NCBI RefSeq assembly: GCF_023238625.1
Contig: NZ_CP096670.1
Location: 32,501-96,500, forward strand
Origin: Agarivorans sp. TSD2052
Lineage (GTDB): Bacteria > Pseudomonadota > Gammaproteobacteria > Enterobacterales > Celerinatantimonadaceae
DNA length: 64,000 nt
Direction of reading: 5' to 3'
Below the pieces are notes generated by a model that saw only the letters and a program-made list of their open reading frames with translations, searched no databases and was not told the DNA's origin. A program made the translations under genes and the position numbers. Below are positions 28,607 to 38,266 of this stretch, one piece after another. The number at the start of each line of letters is the position of its first letter. Positions within the stretch are counted from its first letter, which is position 1.

Positions 28607-29120
28607 CTTAGCTAAATTACTGCTGTGCCTAAGCGCGCTGAGCTTAAGTGCTTGTCAGCTAATGCCGACCAATAAAGCTGAAGTGGCTGCTGTTGGCGAC
28701 ACTTCATCAATGATGGTGGGTAAATTTAGCCCAGCGGCTTACTATTTGCAGATAGCCGAACTGAGTGATGACCAGGTATTCAATGAATTAGAAACCTTAT
28801 TACTTGATCCTGACTTAGGGGATAACTCGATAAAGCTCGGCCTGCTCTATGCTTATAAGAAATCACCGGTGAAAAATCCACACCGTGCCCATGCTGCATT
28901 TAATCGAGCCTTAAGCAGTCAGCAGACGGTTACACAAAAAGGCATGATCATTGCTCTAAACGATCAATTGGCCGATGCGCTTAGGTGGCAACATAAATAT
29001 GAAAACCTAGGAACCGCCCAACAACAACAGCAACTGTTATTGCAGCAACAAATCGCCGCTCTAAAAATGCAGCTGGATGAATTAACCCGAATTGAGCAAC
29101 AGCTAAATGAACGAAATTAA
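28596..29120 (+). CDS. qseG: QseG-like outer-membrane lipoprotein
   Basis: 174 aa. Signal peptide MKSSLAKLLLCLSALSLSAC with lipobox LSAC, then a helical domain ending in a Gln-rich coiled coil (QQQQQLLLQQQIAALKMQLDE). The ATG at 28596 overlaps the kinase stop (ATGAAAAGTAG) and has AAGGAAGCG before it; the longer upstream frame is not a real extension. Its end overlaps glrR by 14 bp. In enterobacteria the lipoprotein is needed for full kinase activity. Confidence 0.83.
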   Translation: MKSSLAKLLLCLSALSLSACQLMPTNKAEVAAVGDTSSMMVGKFSPAAYYLQIAELSDDQVFNELETLLLDPDLGDNSIKLGLLYAYKKSPVKNPHRAHAAFNRALSSQQTVTQKGMIIALNDQLADALRWQHKYENLGTAQQQQQLLLQQQIAALKMQLDELTRIEQQLNERN

Positions 29121-30468
29121 ACACACTAATGGCAATGTACTGGTGGTAGATGACGACCCCAGTTTATTGAGGCTAATTAGCTTACGCCTTCAATCTGCGG
29201 GTTATCATGTACAGGCGGTAGCCAGCGCTAAACAAGCTCTGGCTGAGCTAGAAAGCTATCCTGCGCAGTTGGTGATCAGTGATGTGCGCATGGATGGCAT
29301 GGACGGCCTAGCGTTGTTCAATGCCATTAAACAATTATATCCAAGCCTACCGGTAATGTTACTTACCGCCCATGGCAATATCCCCGATGCCATCGCGGCC
29401 ACTCAGCAAGGGGTGTTTGGTTATCTAACTAAACCCTTTGATAGCCAAGAGTTACTGGCTAAAGTAGCTGAAGCTTTGCGTTTACAAACGCCTGCGGGTG
29501 AAAAAGTTCAGCCAAGTGAGCAAGCTGCATGGCGCCGCGATATTATTAGTCGCAGCCCCATCATGGACGTGCTAATTAAGCAGATCCAGCAAGTAGCGCC
29601 CAGCGATGTAAACATTATGATTCAGGGTGAAAGTGGTTCCGGTAAAGAGTTGCTGGCCCAGGCGATTCATCAGGCCAGTTCGCGTAACAATAAGCCTTTT
29701 GTGGCGGTAAATTGTGCCGCTATTCCAGAAGGTTTGTTTGAATCAGAGTTGTTTGGTCATGTGAAAGGGGCGTTTAGCGGGGCTGCTCATGCTCATAATG
29801 GCTTATTTCAAGCGGCTCATGGTGGTACTTTGTTTTTGGACGAAATTGCCGATACGCCTTTGAGTGTGCAGGTTAAGTTGTTGCGAGCCCTGCAAGAGCG
29901 TGAAGTTCGCCCAGTGGGTTCTACTAAGAACATTGCGGTAGATGTTCGGATTGTGTCCGCTACCCATCAAGATCTGTATCAAGCGGTGCAGCAGCAACAG
30001 TTTAGAGAAGATCTTTATTACCGACTTAATGTGGTCGAACTAGTTCTGCCGCCTTTGGCAAAACGCCAAGAAGATATACCCTTGTTGGTACATCATTTCA
30101 GTCAGCAAATCGCTGATCGCCAAGCCTCGCCACTTAAAACCTACTCCCCTGAGGCCATGGCCAGTTTAGTGGCTGCCCGTTGGCCGGGTAATGTTAGGCA
30201 ATTAATGAATGTGGTAGAGCAAACCAATGCCTTATCTACAGGGCCATTAATTCCAGTACAATTAGTGCAGCAAGCTTTGCGAGAAAAAGCTGAATTGGTC
30301 AGTTTCTCTCAAGCTAGAGATGAGTTTGAGCGAGGTTATTTAGCGCGCTTATTGCGCTTAACTCAGGGTAATGTAAGTCAGGCTGCGCGCTTAGCGATGC
30401 GTAACCGCACCGAATTTTATAAACTACTGGAGCGCCACCATCTGCGCCCCGAGTCGTTTCGTGCTTAA
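29107..30468 (+). CDS. glrR: Sigma-54-dependent response regulator GlrR
   Basis: 453 aa. Receiver domain with phospho-acceptor Asp59 (VISDVRMDG) and LTKPF; AAA+ domain with Walker A GESGSGKE (174-181), Walker B TLFLDEIAD and a C-terminal Fis-type HTH (QGNVSQAARLAMRNRTEFYK). The sigma-54 contact loop reads GAFSGA (221-226) where GAFTGA is usual. It follows qseG and glrK in one operon and would activate RpoN promoters, such as that of a GlmY-type small RNA in enterobacteria; no target is visible in this window. Confidence 0.94.
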   Translation: MNEIKHTNGNVLVVDDDPSLLRLISLRLQSAGYHVQAVASAKQALAELESYPAQLVISDVRMDGMDGLALFNAIKQLYPSLPVMLLTAHGNIPDAIAATQQGVFGYLTKPFDSQELLAKVAEALRLQTPAGEKVQPSEQAAWRRDIISRSPIMDVLIKQIQQVAPSDVNIMIQGESGSGKELLAQAIHQASSRNNKPFVAVNCAAIPEGLFESELFGHVKGAFSGAAHAHNGLFQAAHGGTLFLDEIADTPLSVQVKLLRALQEREVRPVGSTKNIAVDVRIVSATHQDLYQAVQQQQFREDLYYRLNVVELVLPPLAKRQEDIPLLVHHFSQQIADRQASPLKTYSPEAMASLVAARWPGNVRQLMNVVEQTNALSTGPLIPVQLVQQALREKAELVSFSQARDEFERGYLARLLRLTQGNVSQAARLAMRNRTEFYKLLERHHLRPESFRA

Positions 30469-31688
30469 AGGTGTTTCTCGTTAAAGCGATCAACAATGAC
30501 CGCGCAAGCTGCGTCACCCGTGATGTTAAGTGAGGTGCGGATCATGTCAAAGATACGATCTAAGGCAAACAATAGTGGTAGGCCTTCAATAGGAATGCCT
30601 GCTGCTAATAGCACCGCGACGACCAAGAACGACGGCCCCGGCACACCGGCTTGGCCAATGGCACCCAAGGTTGCGGTAAAGATAATTGCTGCATAAGCGG
30701 CTAAGCCTAAATCCACTTGGAACATCTGAGCAAAAAATACTGCCACTAATCCATAATAGATGGCGTTACCGCTCATATTTATGGTGGCACCTAAGGGCAG
30801 CACAAACGAAGCGGTCGCTTTTGATACATTGAGTTCTTCTTCTACAACTTCCATGGTGACTGGCAGGGTAGCCATCGATGAAGCGGTTGATAAGGCCACG
30901 GCTTGTGGTTTTTTCATCGCACTCATAAAGTCGCGAACCGAGATATTAGAGAACAACTTAATGGTCAGTGGATAAAACACAAATCCATAAATTAGAATGG
31001 CTGCTACGTATACTGCAAAGAGCTTCGCCACCAAGCCCAACATAGCAAAACCAAAGGTGCCTACCGATTCAGCCATTAAGCCAAATACCCCAATAGGCGC
31101 AATGATCATTACGATGTTAATCATCCAGATAAAGGCTTTAATAATGGTGTCTAGGCTGCTCATTAGCGGCGCGGTTTTATCACTGGGTTGCTTAGACAAT
31201 GCGACACCGAAGAACAAGCAGAACACCATAATTTGCAAAATGTTGGCGTCCATAAGCGAGGCGAAAATGTTCACCGGAATCATGCCGATAACGGTTTCCA
31301 TGACACCGGGAACCCCGCCTTTATCAGCATACTCGCTAGAAAACATGCCGCTAGCTTGGCTAAGGTCAAGACCTGTTCCAGGTTGAAAAATATTGCCCAT
31401 GACTAGGGCTAAGGCCACAGCTACCGCCGAGGTGGCAAGGAAAAAGGCGAAGGTGCTAATGCCAATTTTCCCAGCGGCTGGGCTATTCCCCAAATTGGCG
31501 GCACCCGCGATAATAGATACACCAATTAATGGGATCACCAACATTTTAATAAGATGGATGAAAATGGTGCCTAAGGGGGCAAATACGGCGGCTTGTTCGC
31601 CCATGAGTACGCCAACGATAGTGCCAATAATCATCGCGATGACGACTTGTACACCAATATTCTTGTAAAGCGGTTGTGCTGTGTCCAT
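30465..31688 (-). CDS. Dicarboxylate/amino acid:cation symporter (DAACS family)
   Basis: 407 aa with about eight hydrophobic segments. Substrate-binding signatures are SSMATLPVTMEVVEEE, NMSGNAIYYGLVAVFFAQ (NMDGT-type motif) and GAIGQAGVPGPSFLVVAVLL. Takes up glutamate, aspartate or C4-dicarboxylates with Na+ or H+. The ATG at 31688 has AGGAACC before it; an upstream in-frame ATG at 31745 lacks a ribosome site. It overlaps the glrR stop by 4 bp in convergent orientation. Confidence 0.9.
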   Translation of the reverse strand: MDTAQPLYKNIGVQVVIAMIIGTIVGVLMGEQAAVFAPLGTIFIHLIKMLVIPLIGVSIIAGAANLGNSPAAGKIGISTFAFFLATSAVAVALALVMGNIFQPGTGLDLSQASGMFSSEYADKGGVPGVMETVIGMIPVNIFASLMDANILQIMVFCLFFGVALSKQPSDKTAPLMSSLDTIIKAFIWMINIVMIIAPIGVFGLMAESVGTFGFAMLGLVAKLFAVYVAAILIYGFVFYPLTIKLFSNISVRDFMSAMKKPQAVALSTASSMATLPVTMEVVEEELNVSKATASFVLPLGATINMSGNAIYYGLVAVFFAQMFQVDLGLAAYAAIIFTATLGAIGQAGVPGPSFLVVAVLLAAGIPIEGLPLLFALDRIFDMIRTSLNITGDAACAVIVDRFNEKHL

Positions 31689-31988
31689 CAAGGTTCCTGT
31701 TGAGAGTGTTATCAGAGATTTTGATGGTCGCGAATTATACTGCATAAGTTATATTTTTGCGCCGTATGTTTCGAGTTAATATCATTTACTAGTGATAAAA
31801 GCTATTTTTTGGTTTATTTATGAACACTTGAAATTTTGGGAGTGGTGAGAGAGAAATGAGTGTTCAATAGGAGTGATGAGGTTGATGACGGCTTATTAGG
31901 CTAGTGGCATGTACAACACGTTTATCTTAATTTTATTATATGAGGACTTAAAGCGCCGCAGTGCTTAGCTTCTGGGCGCTTACGGTTA

Positions 31989-32498
31989 TTAGCTAGCCGT
32001 TGGGTTATTTAGCTCTCGGCAGTGCTGAATAAATTGGTGGGTTTCAGCATTATCTTCTGGGAAGCTTAGCGGTAACTCCGATTCAATCAGTTGCTCATCT
32101 TGTTGATCAATTGAAATACAGAAATGTTTGCCTTGGTCTTCAGCGAACACGGTATGGGTATATAAAAACACTTGATTTTCATCATAAATATCAAAGGTAT
32201 TGCTGTTGCCGTAAGTGACCTTGAATACCGCATACTGATCCGATGGTTTTCCCTCACTGCTGGTGGGGGCTTCACCATCACGGCGTTGATTAAGCGTAAT
32301 GTTTACACGTTCAATCCCGTTGGCGACTAATAGGCGCTTATAAGAAACAACCTCGTCATCTGCTACATCGCTAGGGAAAGCGCTTTGCGGGGGGTAAAAG
32401 GTCAAAAATAGTTGGTTCAAGTCATCTGATTCAGACGCATCCCCGCAAGCGGTTAAATTAAGTGCCAAAAGCAGAATGACGATGGTTTTACAGCTCAT
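31989..32498 (-). CDS. Lipoprotein, paralogue of the neighbour at 32592
   Basis: 169 aa. Lipobox LTAC, then a beta-rich domain. Blocks FYPPQSAFPS, ITLNQRRDGEAP, FDIYDENQVFLY and HQFIQHCREL correspond in order to the next gene's FYPPASSFPS, ITINQRRDGAQP, LDIYSEGGEFLY and HQFILACREL. Unknown function. Start is the ATG with GAGGAAAAAC before it; the longer frame from TTG at 32510 is less likely. Downstream in the same direction as its paralogue, about 93 bp apart. Confidence 0.75.
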   Translation of the reverse strand: MSCKTIVILLLALNLTACGDASESDDLNQLFLTFYPPQSAFPSDVADDEVVSYKRLLVANGIERVNITLNQRRDGEAPTSSEGKPSDQYAVFKVTYGNSNTFDIYDENQVFLYTHTVFAEDQGKHFCISIDQQDEQLIESELPLSFPEDNAETHQFIQHCRELNNPTAS

Positions 32499-32591
32499 GT
32501 TTTTCCTCAAGATTTTTCTGTGTCCACGTCCTGTGCTTGATTGTCCTTTAATAAAATTAAACCCAGCTTTAGCTGGGGATGAATAATGACT

Positions 32592-33110
32592 CTATTCTGC
32601 TTGCACTTCTATGACTGCGTTTAATTCACGGCAAGCCAAAATGAACTGATGGGCTTCTTGCTTGCTGTCGGCAATTTTAACCGGTGATTCCACCACTAAC
32701 TCAAACTGGCTTAAATAAACACTTGGCAAGCAAAGGTGCCTTTGGGTCATATCGGAGAAGATGTCTACGTTATAAAGGAATTCACCGCCCTCAGAGTAAA
32801 TATCTAAGGTGGTACTCGCAGTGAAATCAACTATAAAGGTCGCATTTTGGCTGGCTTCCTCGCCGTTGATTGATGGTTGTGCACCATCGCGACGTTGGTT
32901 AATGGTAATGCTTTGCGCAGGGGATCCGCCGTCGGCACGAAAATAACGTTTTTGAGTGATGGTGACACTATCGCCAGCTGAGCTAGGGAAAGAAGACGCG
33001 GGAGGATAAAAAGTCACTGCAATTTGGCTACGTGGTTGTTCATCTTCAACATTACAGGCCAACAAAAAACAGGAAAAAAGCGCAACAGCAACAATACGCA
33101 GGGATAACAT
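32592..33110 (-). CDS. Lipoprotein, paralogue of the neighbour at 31989
   Basis: 172 aa. Signal peptide with lipobox LLAC, and the same domain as the gene next to it (shared blocks FYPP-S-FPS, NQRRDG, LDIYS and ACREL). Beta-rich with one cysteine-containing C-terminal motif. AGGAG precedes the ATG. A tandem duplication of an uncharacterised outer-membrane-type lipoprotein family; no known family recognised. Confidence 0.75.
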   Translation of the reverse strand: MLSLRIVAVALFSCFLLACNVEDEQPRSQIAVTFYPPASSFPSSAGDSVTITQKRYFRADGGSPAQSITINQRRDGAQPSINGEEASQNATFIVDFTASTTLDIYSEGGEFLYNVDIFSDMTQRHLCLPSVYLSQFELVVESPVKIADSKQEAHQFILACRELNAVIEVQAE

Positions 33111-33363
33111 AATAACTCCTAGAAAAAGACCGACTTCCTGTGAGTAATATTCATCCTTGAGTAATTACTGAGCTTTTTACAGAAAGCGGCAAGGCTAAGC
33201 AAGTGAAACTTTTACTTGTCGCTTAACTAGCGGTATTTTCTTTGTTTTTTGCGAGATTAATAACAGAACGCTTATTAATAAGCTGAGCCAAAATGCGCTA
33301 ACGGTTGCCTAAAAATCTGTACATGATATTTTCACATCACGATTTATATTAGGAGCTCACGCC

Positions 33364-33936
33364 ATGCCAAAGGCTAGTGAAATAAAAAAGAACGCCGCCA
33401 TTGAACATAACGACAAAGTTTACTTTGTTAAAGACATCGCCAAACTTACCCCTAGTGGCCGTGCTGGCGCCAGTTTATACCGTATGCGTTTGTACGATGT
33501 AGCTACCGGAGCCAAAGCCGACGAGAGCTTTAAAGCCGATGAAATGATCAACTTGGCCGACGTTAGTCGCCATCAAGTGATGTTCTCTTACATCGACGGT
33601 GACGAATACGTGTTTATGGATAACGAAGACTACACTCCGTTCAACCTAAACAAAGACACCATTGCCGACGAAGTGCAATTTATTACTGAAGATACCGCTG
33701 GTATTCAAGTGGTAACAGTAGACGGTGCACCGGTAGCTGTAGAGCTTCCTGCTAGCGTTGAATTGGTGATTGTAGAAACCGACCCATCAATTAAAGGTGC
33801 TTCAGCTAGTGCCCGTACGAAACCCGCTATTTTAAGCACCGGTTTGTCGGTGCAAGTGCCGGAGTATATTGCCAGTGGTGAGAAGATTAAGGTAAGTACC
33901 ACTGAGAAGAAATTTATGAGTCGTGCAGATAAGTAG
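33364..33936 (+). CDS. yeiP: Elongation factor P-like protein EfpL (YeiP)
   Basis: 190 aa, three OB-type domains. KOW-like N-terminal domain with the decoding-loop tip [13 protein letters not shown], including Arg33, the position used by EfpL; C-terminal motif [16 protein letters not shown] and [14 protein letters not shown]. EfpL helps ribosomes pass polyproline and related stalling motifs, acting in parallel with EF-P. AGGAGC precedes the ATG. Terminator at 33965-33986. Confidence 0.95.
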   Translation: MPKASEIKKNAAIEHNDKVYFVKDIAKLTPSGRAGASLYRMRLYDVATGAKADESFKADEMINLADVSRHQVMFSYIDGDEYVFMDNEDYTPFNLNKDTIADEVQFITEDTAGIQVVTVDGAPVAVELPASVELVIVETDPSIKGASASARTKPAILSTGLSVQVPEYIASGEKIKVSTTEKKFMSRADK

Positions 33937-33964
33937 TTATTTGCAGTGATTGATGAGTTTGGAA

Positions 33965-33986
33965 AGCAGCTTTAGGGCTGCTTTTT
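33965..33986 (+). terminator. Terminator after efpL
   Basis: AGCAGC-tttagg-GCTGCT hairpin followed by TTTTT, 29 bp past the stop. Confidence 0.88.
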
Positions 33987-33997
33987 AGGGGGGGAGG

Positions 33998-34552
33998 TTG
34001 GAAAAATATATTTTGGTGTTTGGTACTATCTTCGCTGCTTTTTTAGCTGGGACTTTTTCATACTTCAACTTAATTAATAGTAAAGAACAAAAAGTATCTG
34101 AGTTTAGACAAGCGTGGATTGATGCCTTTAGGTGTGAACTAGCAACTCTAGTTTCTAGTGTTTTTTTCATAGCCTACTACCAGTCGATAACTAAGACGCA
34201 TAGTGCTTCCGACATTGAGGCATCACATAAAAACTATGTCAGCGCTTGTGCTGGACTATTGACTAGAATAAATGCTCAAGATCCTGACATAGCAACTAAT
34301 CACATAAACACTGTTTTTCTAGAAAGGTTGGATGAATTACAAACTGCTTTTAATAAGCAAGATTACGTCCAAGTTAAAGTTCTGGCCAATTTTTTAGTTG
34401 ATAGCTCAAAGCCTTTGTTAAAGGCTGAATGGAATAGAGTCAAACGGGGCGAAAAGGCTTATCGCCGAACTAAATTTTTTGCTGGAGCGCTATGTCTGTT
34501 CGGTCTTCTTACCTCGGTTTTGTTTCTAAATCAGTTTTTAACTATGAGTTAA
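33998..34552 (+). CDS. Hypothetical membrane protein, two membrane segments
   Basis: 184 aa. Membrane segments at about 3-24 and 158-180, with a helical cytosolic or periplasmic region between. TTG start preceded by a G-rich GGGGAGG site, immediately after the efpL terminator. Codon use is richer in A/T than its neighbours (e.g. AAT, TTA, AAA), which may indicate acquisition. I do not recognise the family. Confidence 0.6.
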   Translation: MEKYILVFGTIFAAFLAGTFSYFNLINSKEQKVSEFRQAWIDAFRCELATLVSSVFFIAYYQSITKTHSASDIEASHKNYVSACAGLLTRINAQDPDIATNHINTVFLERLDELQTAFNKQDYVQVKVLANFLVDSSKPLLKAEWNRVKRGEKAYRRTKFFAGALCLFGLLTSVLFLNQFLTMS

Positions 34553-34661
34553 GCGCTTCCGTGTATTTATTAAAAGTTTCGCCGCCGGCGATTTACTAAG
34601 CTTAGATGGGCAAAGAACAGTAAGCATAAGAAAGCCCGCCCCGCATCACTTTTATCCTGTG

Positions 34662-34686
34662 TTGCGCGTCATCCAGCGCGCTTTTT
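34662..34686 (+). terminator. Possible terminator
   Basis: GCGCG-tcatccag-CGCGC hairpin followed by TTTTTATC, about 110 bp past the membrane-protein stop and 95 bp before the convergent small ORF. Confidence 0.5.
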
Positions 34687-34780
34687 ATCATAAAGTGAAG
34701 GCTCCGCTCATGCAGGCCATTGTTTGAACGCTCGCTGATTGCCGCTTTTATATTGAGGCCTTTATGCAGGCGTTAGCGGG

Positions 34781-35002
34781 TTAATACGCGTTGTTTTGTT
34801 TGGGTTTTGCTAGTCTAAATCCAAGCCACCCGCCGCTCACCAACAGTAGGCTAGTCACAAAAATAAATATCTTGAAGTGCCTTGCAGCCTCATCTTCTCC
34901 TTGCGCAATAGGGCCCCAGAATTGTCCAATTACATAGGCTAGGGCGATGCTCAAGGCGACGCCGATGCATGCGCCGATAAACATAAAGATAATTCGTTTC
35001 AC
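34781..35002 (-). CDS. Small membrane protein, unknown function
   Basis: 73 aa with two hydrophobic segments (about 4-26 and 46-63) joined by an acidic loop GEDEAARHFK. GTG start without a strong ribosome site; an in-frame ATG seven codons later is also possible. No family recognised. Confidence 0.45.
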   Translation of the reverse strand: MKRIIFMFIGACIGVALSIALAYVIGQFWGPIAQGEDEAARHFKIFIFVTSLLLVSGGWLGFRLAKPKQNNAY

Positions 35003-35067
35003 TGATACATCCCGTGTAATTAAGTGAAAAGATAGTAGAGCTTATTGATTTAAAACGCAATGTAAGC

Positions 35068-35091
35068 CACAGCCACCTGCTGGTAGCTGTG
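35068..35091. terminator. Hairpin after the prp operon
   Basis: CACAGC...GCTGTG stem with an inner ACC/GGT extension around TGCT, 28 bp past the prpE stop. No T-run follows on either strand, so termination is uncertain; an mRNA-stabilising end is an alternative. Confidence 0.4.
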
Positions 35092-35118
35092 AGTAGGTCT
35101 TTATCCAAGTGACAAGTA

Positions 35119-37005
35119 CTAAATCATGGTTCTGCCTTGGCGCATCAGTTCTTCAATTTCCCCTAAGCTGGCGGGATCATCGATGGTGGATGGGATGGCG
35201 TATTCTTCGCCGTCGGCCAGTTGACGTAAGGTACGGCGGAGGATTTTTCCTGAGCGGGTTTTGGGTAAGCGTTGCACAATAATCGCTTGGGTAAAGCAGG
35301 CAATGGGGCCTATTTCATTACGTACTTTTAAGATCAGCTCTTTCGAGATGTCTTGGTCGCTTTGGGTCACGCCATCTTTCAGTACTACTAAGCCAAAGGG
35401 CACTTGGCCTTTTAGGTCGTCGTGGCTGGCGATCACCGCACATTCGGCGACAGCGGGGTGGGCGCCAACAATTTCTTCCATTTCGCCAGTAGATAAACGG
35501 TGGCCCGCTACATTGATCACATCATCAATGCGCCCCATTACAAACAGGTAGTCATCTTGGTCGATGTAGCCGCCATCTCCAGATACATAATAACCGGGGA
35601 ACTGTTTCAAATAGGCTGATTCAAAGCGCGCTTGGTCGGCCCAAACGGTGGGTAAACAGCCTGGGGGTAAAGGCAGTTTTATAGCAATAAACCCTTGCGC
35701 CATAGGGCCGCATACTTCGCCCATTTCGTCCAATATGCTGACTTGAAAACCGGGTAGGGCTTTGGTGGCGCTACCGGCTTTAACTGGCATTCGTTCTAGG
35801 CCCAGTGGGTTGCCGGCAATCGCCCAGCCAGTCTCGGTTTGCCACCAGTGATCGGTAACCGGTTTGTCGGTTTTATTTACCGTCCACTCGAGCGTAGGTG
35901 GGTCTAGGCGTTCACCTGCCATGAAAATATCGCGTAATTGGCTTAAGTCGTAGTCTTTTACCAACAGGCCTTCTGGGTCTTCTTTTTTGATGGCTCTAAA
36001 CGCGGTGGGCGCAGCAAACAATACTTTTACTTTATGTTCGCTAGCCACTCGCCAAAAGGCGCCAGCATCGGGAGTGCGTACCGGTTTTCCTTCGTACAAA
36101 ATAGTGGTGCAGCCAAAAATCAACGGGGCGTAAACAATATAAGAGTGTCCCACTACCCAGCCAACGTCTGAAGCGGCCCAAAATACGTCCCCGGGTTTTA
36201 CGTTGTATACCGCTTGCATCGAGTAGTTCATGGCAACGGCGTGGCCACCATTGTCCCGTACTACGCCTTTGGGTTTGCCAGTGGTGCCCGAGGTATACAA
36301 AATATATAAGGGGTCGGTGGCATCTACCGGTACACAATCGGCTGGGCTGGCTTGCTGTTGCAGGCTTTGCCAGTTTAAATATTGCTGATTAAAGTCTACC
36401 GCTTGCTCGGGGCGCTGCCAGACCAATACGGGGGTATCCATTTGTTGGCTTTGCTCTAAGGCTAGGCTCACCATGGGCATGTAATTAATGACTTTGGCGC
36501 CTTCTAAGCCGCAACTCGCGGTAAGAATCACCTTGGGTTGGGCATCATCAATACGCACCGCCAGCTCTTGTGCGGCAAAGCCGCCAAATACGACCGAGTG
36601 AATCGCACCTAAACGCGCGCAGGCCAACATGGCAATGGCGGCTTGAGGGATCATTGGCATATACAACACCACTCGGTCGCCTTTACTTACCCCTTGAGCC
36701 ACTAGCATACCGGCAGTCGTGGCCACTTCGTCACGTAATTGCGAATAGCTAAAGTGCTGTTGTTGACCGCTAACTGGCGAGTCGTAAATTAGCGCGGTTT
36801 GTTCGCCGCGCCCTTGTTCGCAATGGTAATCTAGCGCCAAATACGCGGTGTTCATACTGCCACCCTTAAACCAGCGATAGTTGCCATGTTCGTCTTGGCT
36901 TAAGGCGCGTTCAGGTTGTTTAAACCAAGCCAGTTGTTGGGCTTGTTCTAACCAAAATTGTTCAGGTTGCTGCTTAGCGTAATCTGCTTGTTGCTGATAA
37001 CTCAT
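35119..37005 (-). CDS. prpE: Propionate--CoA ligase
   Basis: 628 aa, acyl-adenylate-forming enzyme that activates propionate to propionyl-CoA. Signatures: A3 loop LYTSGTTGKPKGVVRDNGGH, A5 DHWWQTETGW, A8 VSGDGGYIDQDD and the C-terminal catalytic Lys587 in PKTRSGKILRR, a site of acetylation control in this family. AGGAGGACATT precedes the ATG. Last gene of the operon, separated from prpF by 73 bp. Confidence 0.95.
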   Translation of the reverse strand: MSYQQQADYAKQQPEQFWLEQAQQLAWFKQPERALSQDEHGNYRWFKGGSMNTAYLALDYHCEQGRGEQTALIYDSPVSGQQQHFSYSQLRDEVATTAGMLVAQGVSKGDRVVLYMPMIPQAAIAMLACARLGAIHSVVFGGFAAQELAVRIDDAQPKVILTASCGLEGAKVINYMPMVSLALEQSQQMDTPVLVWQRPEQAVDFNQQYLNWQSLQQQASPADCVPVDATDPLYILYTSGTTGKPKGVVRDNGGHAVAMNYSMQAVYNVKPGDVFWAASDVGWVVGHSYIVYAPLIFGCTTILYEGKPVRTPDAGAFWRVASEHKVKVLFAAPTAFRAIKKEDPEGLLVKDYDLSQLRDIFMAGERLDPPTLEWTVNKTDKPVTDHWWQTETGWAIAGNPLGLERMPVKAGSATKALPGFQVSILDEMGEVCGPMAQGFIAIKLPLPPGCLPTVWADQARFESAYLKQFPGYYVSGDGGYIDQDDYLFVMGRIDDVINVAGHRLSTGEMEEIVGAHPAVAECAVIASHDDLKGQVPFGLVVLKDGVTQSDQDISKELILKVRNEIGPIACFTQAIIVQRLPKTRSGKILRRTLRQLADGEEYAIPSTIDDPASLGEIEELMRQGRTMI

Positions 37006-37078
37006 AATGTCCTCCTGGTCCCTAGCTGGCTACGACTTGGCAAGGGGCTAATATGTTTAAGTGTGCGGGTTCGGCGAC

Positions 37079-38257
37079 TTAAAAGCTGTCGCTGGGTACT
37101 CGCACCCAACCTTCCATTAGTATTCGGGCGCTGCGACTCATGCTTACGGTGGTCACTTGCCATTGCTGATCGTGTTGTTGTGCTTGGGCTCCCACCTTTA
37201 AGCTGCCAGAGGGGTGGCCAAAGCGCACCGCTTCTCGTGCACCACCGCCTGCGGCAAGGTTAACTAAGGTGCCGGGAATGGCGGCGGCCGTTCCAATAGC
37301 TACCGCGGCGGTGCCCATCATGGCGTGGTGAAGTTTGCCCATAGACAGGGCGCGCACTAATAAGTCGTTGTCGCTGGCTTTAACCGCTTTACCGCTGCTG
37401 CTTAAATAGTCTTGTGACTTAGCCACAAAAGCTACTTTGGGGGTGTGTTGGCGCTGGGCCGCTTGATCAATATGTTCAATTAGGCCCATCTTTACTGCGC
37501 CATAAGCGCGAATGGTTTCAAACATGGCCAAGGCTTTATCATCGTTATTGATGTCGTCTTGTAGTTCGGTACCTGTATAGCCAAGCTGTTCGGCATCTAA
37601 GAAAATGGTAGGGATACCAGCATTAATTAGTGTGGCATTTAGCTTACCCAGGCCCGGTACGTCGAGTTGCTCAGTTAACTGACCGGTTGGAAATAACGCG
37701 CCATCGCCGTCGGCTGGGTTGATAAACTCAATCTGTACTTCGGCTGCAGGAAAGGTCACGCCATCTAATTCAAAATCACCACATTCTTGCACTTCACCAT
37801 TGCTAATTGGCACATGGGCGATAATGGTTTTTTGAATATTGGCTTGCCAAATTCGCACGCTGGCAAGGCCGTTGTTTGGAATGAACTCGGCATCCACTAA
37901 TCCGGCGTTAATCGCAAAAGCGCCCACTGCCGCGGTAAGGTTGCCGCAGTTGCCGCTCCAATCAACAAAAGCGTTGTCTATCGATACTTGGCCAAACAGA
38001 TAATCCACTTGGTGATTAGCTTGCTGGCTTTTAGAGACGATCACGGTTTTGCTGGTGCTAGAGGTTGCGCCCCCCATGCCGTCGATTTGCTTGGCATAAG
38101 CGTCAGGGCTGCCAATGACCCGTAGCAACAAATTATCGCGGGCGCTACCTGGCTGTTGGGCGACTTCTGGTAAGTCATCCAGTTTAAAAAACACCCCTTT
38201 ACTGGTGCCTCCACGCATATAAGTGGCAGGGATGCGAAGCTGCTTAATGTGGCTCAT
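37079..38257 (-). CDS. prpF: 2-methylaconitate cis-trans isomerase
   Basis: 392 aa with the PrpF pattern RIPATYMRGGTSKGVFFKLDDLP (N-terminal), NCGNLTAAVGAFAINAGLV and AAAIPGTLVNL. With AcnD it replaces PrpD: AcnD makes trans-2-methylaconitate and PrpF isomerises it. GGGAGGCGAC precedes the ATG. Nine bases separate it from acnD. Confidence 0.95.
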   Translation of the reverse strand: MSHIKQLRIPATYMRGGTSKGVFFKLDDLPEVAQQPGSARDNLLLRVIGSPDAYAKQIDGMGGATSSTSKTVIVSKSQQANHQVDYLFGQVSIDNAFVDWSGNCGNLTAAVGAFAINAGLVDAEFIPNNGLASVRIWQANIQKTIIAHVPISNGEVQECGDFELDGVTFPAAEVQIEFINPADGDGALFPTGQLTEQLDVPGLGKLNATLINAGIPTIFLDAEQLGYTGTELQDDINNDDKALAMFETIRAYGAVKMGLIEHIDQAAQRQHTPKVAFVAKSQDYLSSSGKAVKASDNDLLVRALSMGKLHHAMMGTAAVAIGTAAAIPGTLVNLAAGGGAREAVRFGHPSGSLKVGAQAQQHDQQWQVTTVSMSRSARILMEGWVRVPSDSF

Positions 38258-38266
38258 GTCGCCTCC

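Noticed and set aside
35261-35551. Plus-strand frames inside prpE, prpF and acnD
   Set aside because: These are shadows of long, well-supported coding regions on the other strand.
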